From: Spongisporangium articulatum
GTDB lineage: Bacteria; Actinomycetota; Actinomycetes; Actinomycetales; Kineosporiaceae
Length of the DNA stretch: 64,000 nucleotides
Assembly (NCBI RefSeq): GCF_044465595.1
Contig: NZ_JBITLV010000007.1
Coordinates: forward strand, 62,001 to 126,000
Direction of reading: 5' to 3'
Below the pieces are notes generated by a model. It had not been told where the DNA came from. It saw only the letters and a list, made by a program, of their open reading frames with translations, and made no database searches. The stretch's first letter is position 1. Each line of letters opens with the position of its first letter. The translations under genes and the position numbers were made by a program. This document shows positions 61,790-64,000 of this stretch, one piece after another.

Positions 61790-63118
61790 ATGGCTGACGA
61801 GAGTTGGGGTCTGCGCGAGTCGGCCACGTTCGACCGCGCGACGATCGCCGGCATCCAGCGCGCGGCGGCCACGGGTGTCTACGACATCCGGGGCTGGGGG
61901 GCCAAGCGCGCCCTCCCCCACTTCGACGACCTGTTGTTCCTCGGGGCGAGCATGAGCCGGTACCCGCTCGAGGGGTACCGGGAGCGGTGCGACACCGACG
62001 TCGTCCTCGGCGCCCGCAACGCGCGACACCCCCTGCACCTGGACATCCCGGTCACCATCGCCGGGATGTCCTTCGGCGCCCTGAGCGCGCAGGCCAAGGA
62101 GGCCCTGGGCCGGGGGGCGAGCGAGGCCGGGACGTCGACCACCACGGGCGACGGCGGGATGACCCCGGAGGAGCGTGATCAGTCGAAACACCTGGTCTAC
62201 CAGTATCTCCCGTCCCGGTACGGGATGAACCCCGACGACCTGCGCAAGGCCGACGCGATCGAGGTTGTGCTCGGGCAGGGGGCCAAACCCGGCGGTGGGG
62301 GCATGCTGCTGGGCCAGAAGATCTCCGACCGGGTCGCGCAGATGCGCACGTTGCCGCCCGGCATCGACCAGCGCAGCGCCTGCCGGCACCCGGACTGGAC
62401 CGGCCCCGACGACCTGACCATCAAGATCGCCGAGCTGCGCGAGATCACCGACTGGGAGAAGCCGGTCTACGTGAAGGTGGGGGCCAGCCGCACCTACTAC
62501 GACGTGAAGCTCGCGGTGCACGCCGGGGCCGACGTGGTGGTGGTCGACGGCATGCAGGGCGGGACGGCCGCCACCCAAGAGGTCTTCATCGAGCACGTGG
62601 GCGTCCCGACGCTCGCCGCGGTGCCCCAGGCCGTGCAGGCGCTCCAGGAACTCGGGGTGCACCGACGCGCGGACGGCGTCCAGCTGATCGTCTCGGGCGG
62701 CATCCGCACCGGCGCCGACGTCGCGAAGGCGATGGCCCTGGGCGCCGACGCCGTGGCGATCGGCACGGCCGCGCTCATCGCGCTGGGCGACAACGATCCC
62801 CGCCACGACGCGGAGTACGCGGCGATCGGCTCGCGCGCCGGTTTCTACGACGACTTCCAGGACGGCCGCGACCCGGCCGGGATCTCCACCCAGGACCCGG
62901 AACTCGGGGCCCGGCTCGACCCGCTGCTCGCGGGCCGACGACTGGCCAACTACCTGCGGGTCCTGACCCTGGAGGCGCAGACCATCGCCCGCGCCTGCGG
63001 TAAGGCCCATCTGCAGCACCTGGAACCGGAGGACCTGGTGGCCGTCACGATCGAGGCGGCCGCGATGGCCCGGGTCCCGCTGGCCGGTACCGACTGGATT
63101 CCCGGGGTGGGCGCATGA
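61790..63118 (+). CDS. mgsC: FMN-binding synthase subunit of glutamate-synthase-like enzyme (MgsC/GlxD)
   Basis: A 442-residue TIM-barrel FMN domain that would form N-methylglutamate from 2-oxoglutarate or glutamate and methylamine. Blocks: ITIAGMSFGALSAQAKEAL-type (VTIAGMSFGALSAQAKEAL), AKPGGGGMLLGQKIS, KVGASRTYYDVKLAVHAGAD, VDGMQGGTAATQ and IVSGGIRTGADVAKAMALGAD. The 3Fe-4S Cys cluster of GltB is absent: the matching stretch reads DDFQDGRDPAGISTQD and the protein has only three Cys. ATG 61790, 15 bp after mgsB. Confidence 0.87.
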   Translation: MADESWGLRESATFDRATIAGIQRAAATGVYDIRGWGAKRALPHFDDLLFLGASMSRYPLEGYRERCDTDVVLGARNARHPLHLDIPVTIAGMSFGALSAQAKEALGRGASEAGTSTTTGDGGMTPEERDQSKHLVYQYLPSRYGMNPDDLRKADAIEVVLGQGAKPGGGGMLLGQKISDRVAQMRTLPPGIDQRSACRHPDWTGPDDLTIKIAELREITDWEKPVYVKVGASRTYYDVKLAVHAGADVVVVDGMQGGTAATQEVFIEHVGVPTLAAVPQAVQALQELGVHRRADGVQLIVSGGIRTGADVAKAMALGADAVAIGTAALIALGDNDPRHDAEYAAIGSRAGFYDDFQDGRDPAGISTQDPELGARLDPLLAGRRLANYLRVLTLEAQTIARACGKAHLQHLEPEDLVAVTIEAAAMARVPLAGTDWIPGVGA

Positions 63119-64000
63119 GCGTCTACACCGAGTCCGGCACGATCGCCGTGATCGGGGCCGGCCTGATCGGCGCCGCGGCCGCCTGGCAGCTGGCCCGCCG
63201 TGGGCACCGGGTCACGCTGATCGAACGGGCCACCCCCGCGCACGACGGAGGCAGCTCGCACGGTTCGGCGCGGATCTTCCGGCACGCCTACCCCGACCCC
63301 TTCTACGCGGGTCTGGTCGGGCAGGCCCGGCGCGACTGGGACGACCTGGAGTCCGAGGCTCAGACCGCGCTGATCACCCGCACCGACGCCGTCGACTTCG
63401 GGGTGGTGCGCGACGTCCCGCGGCTGGCCGAGGTGCTGGCCGAGGTCGGTGTCCGGCACGAGGTGCTCCCCGCGCGCGCGGCGCGGGAACGGTGGCCGCA
63501 GATCGGGTTCGACACCGACGTGCTCTGGCACGAGGGGGCCGGGGTGCTGGACGCCGCCGAGTCGGTCGCCGCGATGGCCCGCCTCGCGCTGGAGGCCGGT
63601 GCGCAGCTGTGGACCGACTGGCCCGTCGCCCGGGTCACCGAGTTCGGGGGCCGGTACGAGCTGGTCGCCGAGGACGGGCGGGTGCTGGACGCCGATCGCG
63701 TGGTGGTCGCGGCCGGCGGCTGGTTGCCGTCCCTGCTGCCGAACCTGCCTCTGCCGGAAGGGTTCCGGCGGGCCCTGCCGCCCTTCGCCGTCCACCAGGA
63801 ACAGACGTTCCACTTCCCGTACCGGGACGGGTTCGCAGAGCGGACCTGGCCCACGATCATCCACAAGAGCGACGCGATGCAGGTCTACGCCCTGCCCGGC
63901 GGCACGGACGCGGGGCACATCGGGCAGAAGGTGGCGGAGTACGGCGCCGGGAGACTGATCCGGGACGCGAGTGCCGGCGACCGCCGCGTCTCCAGCGCGA
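63115..64000 (+). CDS. Monomeric sarcosine oxidase-like flavoprotein, N-terminal part (cut by window edge)
   Basis: The first 295 codons of a DAO-fold amine oxidase. VIGAGLIGAAAAWQLARRG is the FAD dinucleotide site and SSHGSARIFRHAYPDPFY matches the flavin-contact Arg/His block of monomeric sarcosine oxidase and N-methyl amino acid oxidases. The covalent-FAD Cys expected near residue 315 lies past the right edge. The ATG overlaps the mgsC stop (ATGA), so it belongs to the same operon and may oxidise N-methylglutamate, giving glutamate, formaldehyde and H2O2. Confidence 0.86.
   Translation, partial: MSVYTESGTIAVIGAGLIGAAAAWQLARRGHRVTLIERATPAHDGGSSHGSARIFRHAYPDPFYAGLVGQARRDWDDLESEAQTALITRTDAVDFGVVRDVPRLAEVLAEVGVRHEVLPARAARERWPQIGFDTDVLWHEGAGVLDAAESVAAMARLALEAGAQLWTDWPVARVTEFGGRYELVAEDGRVLDADRVVVAAGGWLPSLLPNLPLPEGFRRALPPFAVHQEQTFHFPYRDGFAERTWPTIIHKSDAMQVYALPGGTDAGHIGQKVAEYGAGRLIRDASAGDRRVSSA

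Overview
The window is about 64 kb of very GC-rich, densely packed bacterial chromosome. It is clearly actinobacterial. The left part follows the Mycobacterium tuberculosis Rv2689c-Rv2701c and Streptomyces SCO58xx order: TrmA-type methyltransferase, KimA/Rv2690c-like permease, ceoB, ceoC, DUF3159, OB-fold, DUF3710, dut, DUF3093, DUF4193, suhB, hemH, sepH. The middle follows Rv1832-Rv1822: gcvP, McdR-type MerR, DUF151 nuclease, ftsR, garA, gcvH, DUF881, small basic protein, DUF881, pgsA. Cys-ligated coproporphyrin ferrochelatase, SepH, GarA and FtsR are actinobacterial hallmarks. I cannot place it below class level. I see no rRNA, tRNA, transposase, prophage or CRISPR array.

Layout. 1-9.4 kb: aconitase (cut by the left edge), an rRNA/tRNA methyltransferase, a K+ transport divergon and the dut cluster. 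9.8-17.7 kb: inositol monophosphatase, ferrochelatase, septation protein SepH, an alkaline-phosphatase-fold protein, DUF5998 and a large GNAT/acyl-CoA-synthetase acyltransferase. 17.8-25.2 kb: a lipid-transfer-fold protein, nitroreductase, topoisomerase IV ParC, MarC, DUF664, RidA and a GH26-like secreted hydrolase. 25.2-35.0 kb: glycine cleavage (gcvP under a glycine riboswitch, gcvH) interleaved with division and cell-envelope regulators. 35.1-41.3 kb: a permease/choline-kinase-like operon divergent from a dimethylglycine/sarcosine-dehydrogenase-type enzyme. 41.3-48.4 kb: argG, PAP2, PHP phosphatase, sirtuin, MarR, OsmC, GNAT, ANTAR and FhuF-like genes. 48.4-58.5 kb: surface and stress genes, including an orphan prepilin, crystallin-fold secreted protein, ECF sigma module, MobA pair, Tat-type beta-carbonic anhydrase and a 1006-residue TIG-repeat protein. 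58.5-64 kb: a gmaS-mgsABC-oxidase cluster.

The genes suggest a one-carbon and methylated-amine theme. The right-end cluster would turn methylamine into N-methylglutamate through GmaS and MgsABC-like proteins. It is followed directly by a monomeric sarcosine-oxidase-like flavoprotein (cut by the right edge) instead of the usual four-subunit N-methylglutamate dehydrogenase. A related 28-bp DNA element lies before both gmaS and mgsA. The GcvT-fused dehydrogenase at 38-40 kb and the glycine cleavage genes could take folate-bound one-carbon units.

The other most unusual object is the TIG-repeat membrane protein. Its C-terminal domain looks like a sortase that has lost its catalytic His and Cys.

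At least ten genes have a TANNNT box 6-8 bp before the start codon and no Shine-Dalgarno sequence, which points to leaderless transcripts.
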